From positions 144,958 through 208,957 of the forward strand of contig NMRA01000633.1 of assembly GCA_002633005.1 (NCBI GenBank): DNA of 64,000 nucleotides, given 5' to 3'. A program made the translations under genes and the position numbers. The first letter of the stretch is position 1; each line of letters begins with the position of its first letter. Source of the DNA: Phoronis australis (taxonomy: Eukaryota > Phoronida > Phoronidae). This document shows, in pieces, positions 11,118-24,073 of this stretch. The notes below the pieces were generated by a model. The model ran no database searches. It was not told where the DNA came from and was given only the letters and a program-made list of their open reading frames with translations.

Positions 11118-14100
11118 GTAAGTATTTTTTGTCATCCCTTATGCTCGCATGATGCTGTTGGCTGTATAGATAAAGTATACTGTGTTTGCGTGGGATTTTG
11201 TGTTCATGAAATTACAGACTATGTACTTGTACCACATTTAAAGTCAGAGAAACATTGTTACTTAGTGAACGATAAACGTCTGGATGAATATACCATGGTG
11301 CCTTCAATGTTGCGTTTTTTTTTGTAAAGTAGATTTACTGTAACAAGTCCGATGTTGTCGGATTGAATTGGTATTCCGGGATTTTCAATGCCAGTAGCAG
11401 ATCCAGAATTTTTGGAATGGTGTTCGCAAATGAAATAATGTCAAGCCATTGTTTTAAATTAACATTTAAGTTTTATTAATAAGAGGTGGAGACAGCAATC
11501 TTCAGCCGTGTCTTTGTTACCTTGTTCTCATTTCTTTACATTTGTTTATGTTTCATTTCCTTGTTTTCTGTAGATCCCCCCAACCCCCTTGCTATAGTGC
11601 ACTCTCTGTTGACTGAATTTGATGACATAATATATTGATAAGCCATTGTATTCTGCATACCAGTACTAGCTTAACCCTTAGTCCTGCACACCTGGCCCTA
11701 TTGTTCACTCTTGACTTTTGTTTACAAAATAATCCAGTCCAGTCTACACCCTGATTGCTTAGTTTAATATTTACCAGTGAGTAAACTGTATTTCACTTGT
11801 TGAACCTTTTCTTACTATCATGCAGCTCTTGCTTGACAGTGCACATGTACTTTTATCTCCTCTTTTTCGAACCACTCATTAAAGCGTTTTATGGGGTTTG
11901 GTTTCTTTTCATGAATGTTTTCATCGTTGGTTTCTAATTCGTTCAACTGCTTCCCAAAACTCCTGAGTCCTGAGCATTGAGCAACACTCAACAATCCCTC
12001 TAAAAAATGATGCCCTTCCAAACAGTGATGTGACCTTCTGACTACATGAGTGTAAGCTGTGGTACACTACTGCACGTGCACAAGGTCATCAGCACCAGAA
12101 GTTTTAAAATCACACCACCAAAACTGTGACTGTTTACATTTCAGAGAGCTTGCCGTGACAATTTCAAGAAGGTATACCGCTTGACAGTTGCATTTATGTA
12201 CACGTTGAAGCCTGGAGAATACAGACTTGATCAGGGCTTGGGATTTCCGTCTTTTAAGAGGAATTCCTTTTTTGGTGTCGATTTTCTCTGATTGGATTTC
12301 CAGTTTCCTCTTTTTATGATTTTTTCGACTTCATTAAATGTTTAGTTCAGGTAAATTTTACATCCAAAAATGTCTATCACCCAAACCTATTTTTTGTGTA
12401 TCATACATCAGCTGGAAATTTCTCCGCTGTTTTTGTTATTGCTCATTCCAAGCTCTGCTTATTTTTCGTGAAGTAACTAGAATGGATTTCATAACATACC
12501 AGTTTATTGTACTGGATTCTTCTTGGGTTTATCAACTGTAAACTAACACTAATAGGAGCATAGGATAATAGCCACCTGTCTTAAGTTCGCACAAAAGTAG
12601 AGTACAAAATTCCAAACGTAATTTCGAGTTCCAATTCCTGTAAAAAGATCAATGACAGGGCCCAGGTATCAATTCCGGTATTTTTGGCACTTAATCGTGT
12701 TTGAAAGTGTTGTACTGTGTTTGGAAATTTGTTTGAAAAGCTGTTTTTTTTTGCTGAACAGCGTATGACCTTACTGGATTTAAGGGCCCCACCAGAGCAT
12801 TTATTAGTGTGCCCTCCACTCATTTCCAATGTTCTATGTATATCAAATGCTTTGAGATGCCAGCAGGGTAGTATTCTGCATGCAGCTTTGTTGACCATTG
12901 TGGTCAGTGAGAATGTCCTACTCACATGTGTATGAATGCATAGTGTGTGCACCTCATTCATGTACCACACCAGTATTGCCTGTGTGGTTATGGAAATGTG
13001 TAAGCTGCTTGTGTTGTATGGGCATTGTTGAGCTTGAAATGCTAGTTTTACTCCTATAAAACTAGGGATGTATTTATTGCGACATGTCTCCGTTATTGTT
13101 GTTACTAGTTTATTGCTTAACCAGTGTATCTATTTTGAATATTCTTCAAGCCTTGGATGACTGATCTTTTCAGTTTAGGATAGTTATTGTTTGCATCCCA
13201 AGAAATGAATTACATACTGTCTTTTTTAGTATTTTTATTCAGTGACTCCTGGTGTGGTTTTGAAAATGGTTGTTTTTTAGGCTGAAATGCAGATTTTTTA
13301 CCAAGTTCTGCAATGACCCTGTCATTTCCACATGGTTATCTTGAAAAGCAAATTCTTGTATACATATTATTGTCATCTTGTGAGGTGTGCAATTTATTGC
13401 GGTTTTCAGTGACTGGTTCCACCAGGGATAGCAGTATTGTGCACCTACCGGTACTTTGCTCAAACCCATGTTTCATATTATTATATTGATAACTTTTCCT
13501 CGTGAAGGTAGTGATCTCAGCAGTTATATCACTTATGGTGTTTTGTCAAGTAGTAGAACCTTGTACTGCTATGACACAAATTTTGAAGGTTTCTATGTTG
13601 TAGTTAAGTCCCACTTTAAATATTTTGCTCACCATGTGAGTTATTGTTTACATGGAGGGATTCATACTTATGGATGATCTCATCAGGGATTGCATGTAAC
13701 ACTATTTGGGTGTGTATATTTGTTACATGTTCATTGTATAAAGTGTATTGTTTATATTGCAGAGTTTATAATTGTTAGTTAAAAAGATTTCGGTAGGTTA
13801 TCTCAACAGTGCTTAGTGCATGTTTTGCTCATCCTGTGAAATGTAATATTTATACTGAAGAGTTTATCATCGCTAGTGCCTGTGTCCCTTATTGCTTTTC
13901 CCATAGTATGAACAACTAGTCATGTTAACGTTTGAAATTCTCATGTACAATATATATTACACTCTTCCGAAATCTTACACTTATTTTCATTGCCCAAGCA
14001 CTAATCTGAAGAGTGGCCTACTAGTTATGTGGAATGCGCACAATGCATTGTTAAAGCGAGGTGATCGTATGCCGCTGGGTTTTTGTTTTCTTACTCTTTG

Positions 14101-17100
14101 TGAACGCAGTGCCTGTAACTCGCATTTATTCCTAAGTTTATGCAATCATTTTAAATTACAAAAAATGTAACCCTGGGAACCGGTGGGGCAGTTAAATTTT
14201 GACATCGACAATATATACGTGTCATTTGAAGTAGTAGCCCGTTGTAGGGGGCCACGACCAAAAATATGGGTACACATCACATGTTTAACCACAAAAGTGA
14301 AAGAGTTACTTTTTCAGGTAAGCGACGCGTTGCGCGCTTTGGTTGTTTTTGTCCGTTTTAGGTGGCAAGTGGCGCTTTTTTCTTTGACGATTTCGCTGAG
14401 GTACGTTTCAGAAAATCGTACTGTAGGCCTAAGTCATTTTTTCTGTGCCAGTTAATTTAGGTACACAGCAACTGAAAAAAATGGATAAATCACGTCATTT
14501 TAAATCTCCATATCGCTCCGTTATGGCAACTTCGACTTAGATGGATTTTGGCTCTTTCAAACACTCCACCATGCTCTATTTTTTGAAGTTCGTTAACGAA
14601 AACGCGTACCAGGATGTAAGGTTCGTGCCCTCCCCCTCTAGTTTTAGTTGGCAATTTTGACATGAAGATGATGGTGATATTTATGCGTTCCTTGACGAGA
14701 ATTCCAGCAAGTCAAGTTTTGCCTAATTCAGCTTTTCATTCATTTTTATACCGTGTATTGTCACTGGCAAAATAAAATACCATCAAGATTTTAGTCTAGA
14801 TGTTTCCTAACTCGGTTTTTGGCCATAACACTAGTTATAGGAATCTGATTATGAGCGCGCAAGAGAAGACGGAACATATTTGCGACGTTTCATTTACTCA
14901 AAGTTAATGAGCCTAAACGTCAGAAAATATTTGTTTTCTCTTTCTCGCTTATAATGATTTTCAAGGGTTTCCGTTATTCAATTTCGGCAAGGTCGTCGCT
15001 TTCTTGCAAAACTACCGATTGGATGATCAATTACGCGCTTATTTGCTCTCCCTTTTAACGTTGATCATCGTCAATACACCTCCAAACATTGCACATCGTC
15101 TTTGCGCAAACTACATTGAGATTTAAGTATCCCGAAAAAAGTTGACGATCGGATAGTGTTTAAAAGTCTAATTCTAAATTTCTCCAGTTAGTGCACAAAT
15201 GAAGTAAAAGAAAGTAGTTCCGCTTGTCGCGTCAGCTGTTGGTATCATTATCTCGATTTATGACCCACAACGCATGACTGGACAAAGCCTTTTCAAATTA
15301 GCCGGTGGAGCGCGAGACCCCTGAGGTCCCAATCGAGTCCGCACGACAACTCTGCGTTATGAACTTGCACTAGTGCAACTTACCCCACTACTGATTGGAG
15401 TATCCACACACATATCCAAGTCTAATGTAAGGCGGAAGGTGTCGCTCTATGCATGGCAATGAACGCCTAATGCGAGTACGGCACGCAAAAGAAAACCAGT
15501 CTATATGTAACAGCAGCTGATTCCGCCCTCACCCCCCTTTTGCGGCCACAAAGAGATTACAAGTGGCACAAGTTCCTCCAGAACAAGTTTCCCCAACTCG
15601 ATCATGTGGAGCAAGTTGTCACAAGTGGGGTAAGGTCCGCTAATTTATATAGCGTCCACACCGCACTCAAACCTAGCGACAACTTGCTCCAGGAATTACT
15701 TGTTCTAGGGCAAGTCTGCGTGTGAACGGCACTTAAGTGACAGAACTTTTGTCATGCACTGTATGTGACAGAGCCTTTAAAGCCCTTATGAGCTATTCTC
15801 TAGAGTAAAAAAAATCATCAACATTCTTCACACGAGTATCTGTTCATCCAAGGGAATAGGATAGCCTTCTATGTTTCCTTTTAATTCATATTGGTTATAA
15901 GATGAGTGTATTTCCTGTGACGGCCATATTGCCTTTAGGTAACACGCAACACAGACCTGCTCTGAACTGTGAAGCAGTAAGAGTCAGGTCTTCCTTTACA
16001 AACTTCTGATTTGAGTAAAGAACAAGATGAGACCACGTTCAACAGCAGGTGGCCTCAATCACAATGTTCTTTCTGGCAGAGGGCGCTGGTTTTATTGCCT
16101 GTTTATCAGGAATAACTGAATCTGAACAATGGTGGAATATTTTTTCAGAAAAGACTTGTGATTTACTGCACTCACAATCAAAGCCATAAGTGGCGAATTG
16201 GAACGATTAGAATGTAGAGTATGTAGAAGCTTTTTGAATCTATATTTCTATTCTATGGAAAGTCATTGCCATGGTATTCATTTTTTACTATCTCAACACA
16301 ATGTGCCTTTAGTAGAGTCACATAACTATGAGGTTTTGCACTTGTTGCTAGAGTTTGCTAAAAAAACTTCAAATTATTTATGATCTAAATCGGACTTCAA
16401 TTGATAAGGTTTAGCCATTATTAGTAAGAAACATTATTTTGTGACTACTAAAACCTGGATTCAAAAAAGCAGACTTCTTGTAAACTAGGCAACTACATCG
16501 TCCTAGATGCTGGAGGTTGGCCCGAGGGGCTATGTGATGCCTACTTGTAAACAGGCTTCTGCCATTCAAGCCAAGTTGCAACAGGCAAGTAAATAGTGAC
16601 AATGAAACCAGACTCTGTGAGAATTTAAGAGCAGGATGTTACCAAATGGCACCAGGTCAACACACAGAGATCAGTTAGAACTGCGCTGTGTAAACAGAAC
16701 CAAGACTTGGATGGCCTGAAAAGTCGTGAGTGATGCTGGAACAGGTCACAGTAATCCAATGGGGATGTTGGAAAAAGTAAATTCTCATTTGATTAGTCAA
16801 CCAATGTATGTTCTAGCCGGAAAATTAATATATCACAGCTAAAATTATTGATTATGTAATGTAAAATTGACAAAATCAGATGTTTAATGCCAATATGAAG
16901 TAGAATAAATGTATTTATTGACAGGATTATTTGAACTTGTTACTTCAGCTTTCTTGTACCTATAATCATAGCTGACTAATCCCCACAGTTGTACTTGTTT
17001 CTTGGATTTTCTTAGAAACACTTGGCTTTTTAAGTCAATTTAGCACATACAACAACTGGTCAGAGATGCTTGGAAGCAGCGATCTTGTTCACTGAATTGG

Positions 17101-18346
17101 ATCAACACACAGCAGTGATGTGTGTTAACAATTATAACGAACAGTTTCAAACTCAGGGTTTATTTGGCACAGAATTTTGTAGAGTTCCATGTCAAGCTTA
17201 TTTAAGAAGTTGAGCCAGTGTGACATGTTGGAGAGTGTGATTCACTAACTAGTCCAGAGTAGACCGTGCACAGAACATACTTAAACAAACTGACTTGTGC
17301 CATTGTACACTACAATCAAAGACTTCAACAGAACCTGAAGTTGTATTACATTCACTGCATACCCCAGCACAATGCCGGGTATATCACGGACACACTAAAG
17401 TGATATTCAATGCAAATCCCAGCACAATGTCAGGTATATCACCCACACACTATAGTGATATTGGTGATATTCATCACACAGACATAACTACAGGAGGCCT
17501 CATGTCATTGTCATACCAGGCTTGAATCGGCCACCACACTGAACATTGGTTTGCCAGTTCACAGCAGCATTGCTCAAGTGTGACAATCCCTGAACATGGA
17601 TATTGAAGTACAGCTTTGACATCTCAGCCTGACAGCTTCAACAGCACCCAGCTTAGTGAGTGCAGTGTAACCTCTTACCATTCCCACATTAACTGAGGAC
17701 AGACACGCCATGTAGCCTCCCTGTGCCATCTTTATCAGCCAGCAAGCAAGCACCACGCATTCCTCAAAGGCCTTGAAAATGACCCAACTACCTAACACTA
17801 GTGGGTTAATAGATGGTCAGATTTGAAACACAGCTGATCAAGAAATCCCTGCTTTCATTCACGCATACTTGAGAGCCAGTGACCTTTTACAATAAATTAA
17901 TTAACCCCAGATGTCAGTCAGAGGAGGGACAGCTCAGTTGACTTATCACACATAAAGAATTGATGGAGAGGGTGTGTCCACTGGTGAAAGTAGTTCTAAT
18001 ATGGCTAAATAAGTATTGCCTGTATTCAACCACTCACTTGGCCAGTCTCAAAGCCCTGCCCCATAACATTGACATTCCTGTACTTTATCACCAGGCTAAA
18101 GTGTCAGTTACTTAAAGGCCAAACCATCTCAACATTAAACATTTACAAAGGGCAACATCACAATGAATCCCAAGACAAACCATTTCCAAAAGTATGTGTG
18201 CTGTTTTTAGGTGTCCCTTGCCATGGGAATCAAAGAATTATTAAAAAGTAAACAAGTAGAATAAATTGCCAAACCAAGGTATTTTGGCACTATTCTCTCT
18301 CTCTAAAGCCAATCAAATGGCAGCTAGTTGCGCTGAATAGTCTTAC
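11118..18346. other. Long intronic stretch, one weak microexon candidate
   Basis: This 7.2-kb stretch is AT-rich with few repeats. A 27-nt candidate exon on the plus strand at 12145-12171 has a good acceptor (TTTACATTTCAG) and a weaker donor (GTATAC). It would join the donor at 11118 in an open frame and read RACRDNFKK, but no ATG lies upstream in that frame. Around 15340-15735 the word CAAGTT/AACTTG is repeated in both orientations, as in the ends of some miniature DNA transposons, but no clean inverted repeat could be fixed. Nothing else is supported. Confidence 0.4.
17348..17462. repeat. Imperfect direct duplication of about 60 bp
   Basis: Two adjacent copies share CCCAGCACAATG, GGTATATCAC and ACACACTA.AGTGATATT. 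The overlapping open frame at 17295-17525 is a by-product of this duplication and has no gene-like context. Confidence 0.8.
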
Positions 18347-18433
18347 CTGTCTTGGTGAATACGACCCAGCTGGTTGAGGCTGAACCTTCTGAGGAGAGGT
18401 TCCCGCAACTTTAGACAGACCTGGGCTGCCTCC
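18347..18433 (-). CDS. Internal exon of the unidentified minus-strand gene (Pro/Gln/Ser-rich)
   Basis: This 87-nt exon (29 codons) is flanked on the minus strand by the acceptor CTCTTTTGGTTTCAG and the donor GTAAGACT. It reads GGSPGLSKVAGTSPQ then KVQPQPAGSYSPRQ, in phase 0 at both ends, and continues in frame into the exon at 9276-9339. It is the most upstream exon of this gene that I can connect. The segment looks like a disordered linker of a nuclear or RNA-associated protein. No domain is present, so the product stays unnamed. The upstream neighbour must end in phase 0 and was not found; it may lie in the assembly gap or beyond the window. Confidence 0.7.
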
Positions 18434-19659
18434 CTGAAACCAAAAGAGTTTTTTATTCAAAAACACAAACAACCTATTCAGAAGTATGATTTGACACTGT
18501 ATATGTGGATATTTAGGCCCACGCAGCTTAAACATTGTTTGTGTTCAGAAATAGGCTTTTTTGAAACAGTTGAGTAATTTGATAAAATCGCATGTTTTAT
18601 TGAAGTCTGATTGTCCATTAGGGTAAAACCTGAAATATTTAAAAGAAGAGGAAAAAGACTGGGTAGAAGACAAAAAGTCCAAGTAAAAGGTTTGTGCATG
18701 TACAAGGGACTGCTACATGCGGCTTTGGGTGAATCAGGTGGATGTGCCTAGGTGCGGAAAAACAATGAAAAATGCCTTATTTCAGATATCTGAATGACTG
18801 ATTCCAGCCCCCTCTGGACACAGCTAAATGAAACAGGCAGCACAGTACTTATGGTTGAGCTTCTACAACATCCTACAACAGCCATTGGTGACTATGCTAC
18901 AATAACAAACAAGCATAAACCAACAAAAACTTTATGAATGTCACTTTTAAGACTAGACCACTGCTGAAGTGAAAACATTTACAGATAAAGTGGACCAATA
19001 GAATGAAAGTATTTGAATACACATTCACTCCAGTTTCTGTTTATTAAAAGTGTTTCAGATGTATATTTAACCTTAACCTTCATGCCTTAAGAAAACCTAG
19101 TGTGTCCCCATTTTCAATAACAGAAAAATCTGTTTTAGCAAACAAAAAATTATATTCTATTTCGTTTTTCTATTTCAAAATGATCCCAAACACTGTGTGC
19201 TTCTTAGAGGTGTTTATTTCTATCATAAAAAATAGTCATTTGATGGCACAGAATACACTGAACGCATCCAAATACAGGAAGATGTCTTCGACTCTCAAAA
19301 CTATTTGCCAAATTTCGTGAAAATCTGTCAACAACTCCAAAGATACAAAGGCAAAAGTAAAAAACAAGTAAAAAAACTGACTGCCATTAGGAACCACTGG
19401 GGTAGTGAATTCATCCATTTGCTATCAAGTTCATAGGAATACAATTACTACAAAATTCAAGAACATCTTCCAAGGAGATTCGGAGATACACCCATAGCTG
19501 CAAAAAATGTCGCTATGGACACCACAGTTGTTGGACATTTGAAAATTAACGATAGTCATGCTCTTGTCAATAGGAACGCATCTGCCAATTGTCATACTGA
19601 TCCTCTGCTTGAGTTTGGCAGAAACAGAACCAAACAACAAAAAAACAGACTAAAAAATA
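18434..19659. other. Non-coding, repeat-like towards the right end
   Basis: No exon is recognised. Around 19290-19370 the wording, an AATTTCGTGAAAATCTG-like block then CTCCAAAGATACAAA, resembles the R-family repeats described at 32640-33165, so the R cluster may begin here. Confidence 0.45.
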
Positions 19660-20945
19660 ATGATGAAAGCGCTCCGAGGAGCGAACCTTGGCAAAATTAA
19701 CCAAAAAGATGACGATAAAGATGATGATGAAGATGACGAATATGACGGCGATGGTGGCGAGGATGAACAAAAGAAGTAATAATAAATACACATAACGAAC
19801 GTATAAGTCCGAAATCAGTAAGAAAATGGATACAGTCTTGTGCGACACTTGGCGAAATTAACGGAAAAGTAAGACGGAGATGATGACAAAGCTGATGACA
19901 ATGATGACGAATATGATGATGGTGGTGGCGATGATGAACAACATCACAACATTCATATGATGAACTTGTCATAAATCAATAAGAAATAGGCTACAGTCTA
20001 ATTCAATAGAAGATAAACCAACATCAATGCAGCAAGAGCGCTCAACAAAGGAACAGCGTTATCAGAAAATCTCAAATAACTCGAAAAGTAGACGTCCTAG
20101 CGACAAATGGAAAACATCTTCTGAAAGCCCGTTCAAAATTCTATCTAAACTGATGGTATCGCCTAATTCCGTAAATTTTTCGAAAAAAAATGAAATTTTG
20201 TGTTTTTTTAAGAAATTCAAAGTCAAATAACTCGAAAACGGTAAGTCTGAGAAAAAAATTGTTACAGGCCATTTGAAAGATTATACTTCAAAGAATCTAC
20301 ATGCAAAAAATCACGTCTTTTCTTTTCCTGTTTAAAATCGCACTCCAGACGACTGAAAATGGGTCAACATGCGCCATATCCGCCACCTTGAAAGCAACTT
20401 CCGGTTTTTCGGCTTTGTATAATAGCATGTTATAAGAAACTAATACCTGTAAAAATTCTAAGGAATTGGTCTTATAATACGCCCTCTAGAGGAGAAAACG
20501 TTTTTAGGCCAAAATCGAGGTGCGCATGCGCGATCACCGATATTTCCGCCATCTTTAACCGGAAGTAAACAATTTCCGGTATACCTGTAGAAAACTTCCG
20601 GTCCATTTACTGTGCCGATTCTTAGCCTTTTACGTAAAAAATTGTAGCCTCCAGAAGCATTTGAACCTTTAAATGGAAACAAAATAGCCGCCAAAGCCGC
20701 CATCTTGGATCAGATTTTGACGAAAAACAATAAGCTTCAGTACTTTCGGAAGTACGTGTTATGTGTAAATTTCGTGATGATCGGACGAAAATTGCGACCT
20801 GTATCCTGCGAACAAACAAAAAAAAAACTTAGTGGAAGAGCAACATACTTGGCGGAAGAATTCCGCTTAGTAAAAAAATACAAACTTGGTGTCAGAGCAA
20901 CATACTTGGCAAAATTTTTTTCGCCAAGTAAAAATGGCCACTAGT
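19660..20945. repeat. R-family interspersed repeat cluster with acidic-codon simple repeats
   Basis: The cluster holds GAT/GAC-rich simple repeats (19708-19770 and 19875-19935), two ACCGGAAGT/ACTTCCGGT words, and an ending block. The ending block runs from a TTCGTGATGATCGGACGAAA-type motif through CGAACAAACAAAAA to GCAACATACTTGGC. The left and middle parts recur in inverted order at 23266-23840. The ACTTGGCGGAA word also recurs at 47319. The His-rich minus-strand frame and the other short frames here are by-products of the simple repeats. It looks like a high-copy non-coding repeat, not a gene. Confidence 0.65.
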
Positions 20946-22285
20946 TTATTTTCATTTCGCCACTTAGTTTGTGCAGAATATGTCAAATCATCACAAAAAG
21001 AAAGGTGCAATGGTCCTTGTTTGTCAAATTACATGAAGACAGGCCTTTATGCAGCGTATGTCCTGGGCGTCCAAATGGATGCCGTAGCACTAATATGGAC
21101 ATTCTGGCAAGGACACCCAATTTATCATTTCGATGCGGTATCAATAGGAAGCTTTCAAGTTTGGACAAACCCATTGTAATGATTACGAGGAAGCCTATGA
21201 AGACTCACAGGGGTGGCTCTTTTTTCAAAGCAGGAATGAGCAAGGAATATACAATGTATATACTAAGTATTTACAATATTCAAAATGGCAGACCTTGCGG
21301 CCATTTTGTTTACGGTTTCTGATTCAAATGCTCATATAGGCAGCATTTTTCAATGCGCAGAGCTGAAACTTGGTACGATTATTACAAAAAAAAAACAAGT
21401 ACTACAACTGCGCGATAAATCCATTCTATAAACATTCCCACTAAATAAAATTGGTCCTAACCCCGCTTGTCAAGGTAAACGGAGGGGGTTGGAAAATAGA
21501 ACTAGACCATATTTATCCACCTTGGCCGAGTCGCGCTCGGCTCACGATCAAAGGGATGCCACCAAGCTGCTCTATTCATCGAGTCACGAGCGAGGATAAT
21601 TAGCTTCGGTCATGCGGATATGATCAGCTGATTACAATCTAGCTAGCAGACTGTACTTTTTATGGAGAGAGTTTCACATAGTTTTTACTGTAATATTTGA
21701 AAACAAGAACGAAAACAAATATGAGTACAACTTTGAATTTTTCAAATCGGCCCAGGATAAGAGATTTTGCAACACAGTAACATTCACGATTACTTTCATT
21801 CGGCGCGCACGCATACAAAAATATAGGACCAAAGTTATTTAGATTTTGGAACCCATGCATTCCAATATTCAGTTTATTATGAATCTTACAAGCTGTAAGA
21901 CGACATTGTTTAATTTCATTGTGCTCATTCATTGTCATCCGTCCAAAATGTGATCTGCGGCGTGGGCGTATGTGTACAAAACACGTGATTGTTATGTTCA
22001 TGAAGTACGAAAATTAAGAAACTTTAGCATGCCGTTATTATTGACAGGGACACGATAAAGCGAATTTGGATTTTGACTATAGTCTTGATACAGCAATCTG
22101 CCTGACCACTGCGTCAGTGTCTCCGTTAGACCCAGAGTCACACAGCCCAGGTAGTTTACCTCGTCCCCAACATGTAGATCGAGCCTTGGCCTATTAATAC
22201 TCCACGGTAGAGCTAACGACCCCTAGCCTATGCACACAAAATCTGTGAGTTAACCAGCACTCACCTTGAACGTTGCAGCCGTTTA

Positions 22286-23053
22286 AGTGAAAAACAATCT
22301 AGTAAACGCCATTTTCTTGCATAATCCTCCTTCTTTTGCAACAAAAATGTCTGTCGTCGATGACCAGCACACGCACGCTCACTCACTCTCATACGCAGAC
22401 GAACTTCAAAACAAACGTCACGTGACAACAACACGTGTGTTCATCCAGAGATTTTTCTCGTGTCGTGGGGTACGATGTAGCGCAGATTTGGACTTAATCG
22501 CAATTAATCTGGACTCCACATGAACTTTAAAAAAAACATAAGGAAGGTTTCAGGTAAGTTGTTGAATCGAAACTACCGTAATCATTCGGGTTAACGCCCA
22601 TGCTCAGTTAACCGCCCATCCCCGACTTTAAGTGGATTTTCGATTTAACCGCCCACTGCTCGGTTAAGCGCCCCCCCCCGATTTTTTGGATTCGCCAATT
22701 TAACCGCCCAGGGCGTTAACCCGAACGATTACGGTATATTTTTATTCAAGAGTTCAAGTTTTCCTATTGACGATAGCGATTCAGCGACGCATCAGTCGGC
22801 AAGTTTTCGTCCTGTGATGAGCACAATTTTTTGAAAAATTATCATAATTTAACAACAGAAGTTGATAGCAATGCACCACAATTTTGTAGAAAGGCTGTCA
22901 TAGGCTACAGATACGTCACAGAGCGTAAATTTGATGAATCCTAGCTTCCGATTTTACCCGTTTGGGAAACCGGGTTTCAACTGACGTAGGCTACAATAAG
23001 CATCCCCTCCCCGTGAAATGAATTTTTCTAAGCGTTTATTAGAGCCAATACAG
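22286..23053 (-). mobile_element. F1 element, reverse orientation, nested in F3 and interrupted by an F2 miniature
   Basis: Read on the minus strand this matches the left part of the complete F1 copy, including TTCTGTGACG-type words, CCACAATTTTGTAGAAAG near 22879 and GCAGATTTGGACTTAAT near 22483. The end reads TTATTAGAGCCAATACAG followed by TA, the F1 terminus with three changes. The distal right part of F1 is missing. The miniature element at 22576-22734 divides it. The same F1 terminus occurs at the corresponding place in the other F3 copy (26479), so F1 entered before the inverted duplication. Confidence 0.7.
22576..22734. mobile_element. F2 miniature element (MITE), 159 bp, TA target duplication
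   Basis: The element begins CCGTAATCATTCGGGTTAAC and ends GTTAACCCGAACGATTACGG, giving terminal inverted repeats of about 24 bp with one mismatch. It is flanked by TA at 22574-22575 and TA at 22735-22736. Removing the element plus one TA rejoins F1 sequence (GAATCGAAAC to TTTTTATTCAAG), which confirms the insertion. Its interior consists only of the two subterminal blocks found at the ends of the 2.4-kb F2 copies, so it looks like an internal-deletion derivative. Confidence 0.9.
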
Positions 23054-23265
23054 TATACAGCTTTCCACCAAGGCTAGGTGATGCTAGGACATTTTTCTTT
23101 GTTGATGGCCTGGTCATCCATTCAGCCAAAAGTAGTTCCAGAGGTGGCTTATCAGCCAATTATTCACGCATGCCGACTCATAATAGAAGCCTGATAAGAG
23201 TGAAGGTGGATAAATTCGGTGTTCCTACAGTTTCTTGTGGTAGTGTGTTCACGACATGGTTAACT

Positions 23266-23840
23266 TCCGGTCAAAGATGGCGGAAATATTGGCCATGGCA
23301 CATACGCACCTCGATATCTGGCCGAAAACGTTTTCTCCTGTAAAGGGCGCATTGGTGAACCAATCATTTTCAATTTCGTCACCTGTTTGTTTCGTTTGAT
23401 TGGCTATTATAAAAGTTTGTTTAACCGGAAGTCACTTTCAAGATGGCAGCTCTGGTGCATTTTCACCCATTTACGATTGTTCTGCGGTCGCATTTTTAAT
23501 GGGAAGAGCAAATGACATGAATTTTGGCATGTGGATTCCTTGAAATAGAGTTTTGAACGGGCTTTCAGATGATGCTTGCCGGTTTTTGTTTAGGACGTCT
23601 ACTTTTCGAATTATTCGAGATTTTCTGATTTCGCTGTTCCTTTGTTGAGCGCTCTTGCTGCATTGATGTTGGTTTAGCTTCTATTGAACAAGACTGCAGC
23701 CTATTTCTTAGTAATTTCTTCACTAGTCACATGAATGTTATCGTGTTGTTCATAACTGCCGCCTTCATCGTCGTCGTCTTCCCCATCGTCTTATTTTCAG
23801 ATAATTTCGCCAAGTGTCGCTCCTCCGAGCGCTCTCGTTT
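23266..23840. repeat. R-family repeat, inverted relative to 19660-20640
   Basis: On the minus strand this follows the left R cluster. It shares AGCGCTC..GAGGAGCGA, ACACTTGGCGAAATTA, CCAACATCAATGCAGCAAGA, GAAAGCCCGTTCAAAA and the ACTTCCGGT / ATGGCGGAAATAT words. Together with the F3 pair it forms a large interlocking set of inverted repeats (order R, F3, R-inverted, F1, F3-inverted). No coding function is indicated. Confidence 0.7.
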
Positions 23841-24073
23841 TTGTATTTTTAACAAATTTTCATCCTAGAGTTCATCAATTTTTAATAAGTATAAGAGTAA
23901 ATGATATTGCAGTGACTATAAGTATACAAGTTTCCTTCTTTTGGGTACTTCATTTAGCACTTTGTGACAACTTATTGGTGTAACAGCACACTCTGAAGAA
24001 AATAAATACCTTCATATTTTAAGCTGCAGTCACATTTACACAAAGTTCACATGCGAATTATAGAATAGAGGTA

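Larger units (their letters stand above)
21507..23219 (+). mobile_element. F3 element, left copy (about 1.7 kb), carrying F1 and an F2 miniature
   Basis: The ends are CCATATTTATCCACCTT on the left and AAGGTGGATAAATTCGG on the right, an imperfect inverted terminal repeat of about 17 bp. A second copy in the opposite orientation lies at 26279-27632. Sequence beyond both ends is also shared between the copies (for example ATTCCCACTAAATAA near 21434 and TGTTCCTACAGTTTCTTG after 23219), so a wider segment was duplicated in inverted orientation. No transposase frame is visible. Inside it lie an F1 copy (22286-23053) and, within that, a 159-bp F2 miniature. Confidence 0.6.

Noticed and set aside
15340-15735. 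Possible MITE with CAAGTT/AACTTG repeats
   Set aside because: Short words recur in both orientations, but no matching terminal repeats or target duplication could be fixed.
19697-19972. His-rich minus-strand frame
   Set aside because: Antisense of GAT/GAC simple repeats inside an R-family cluster.
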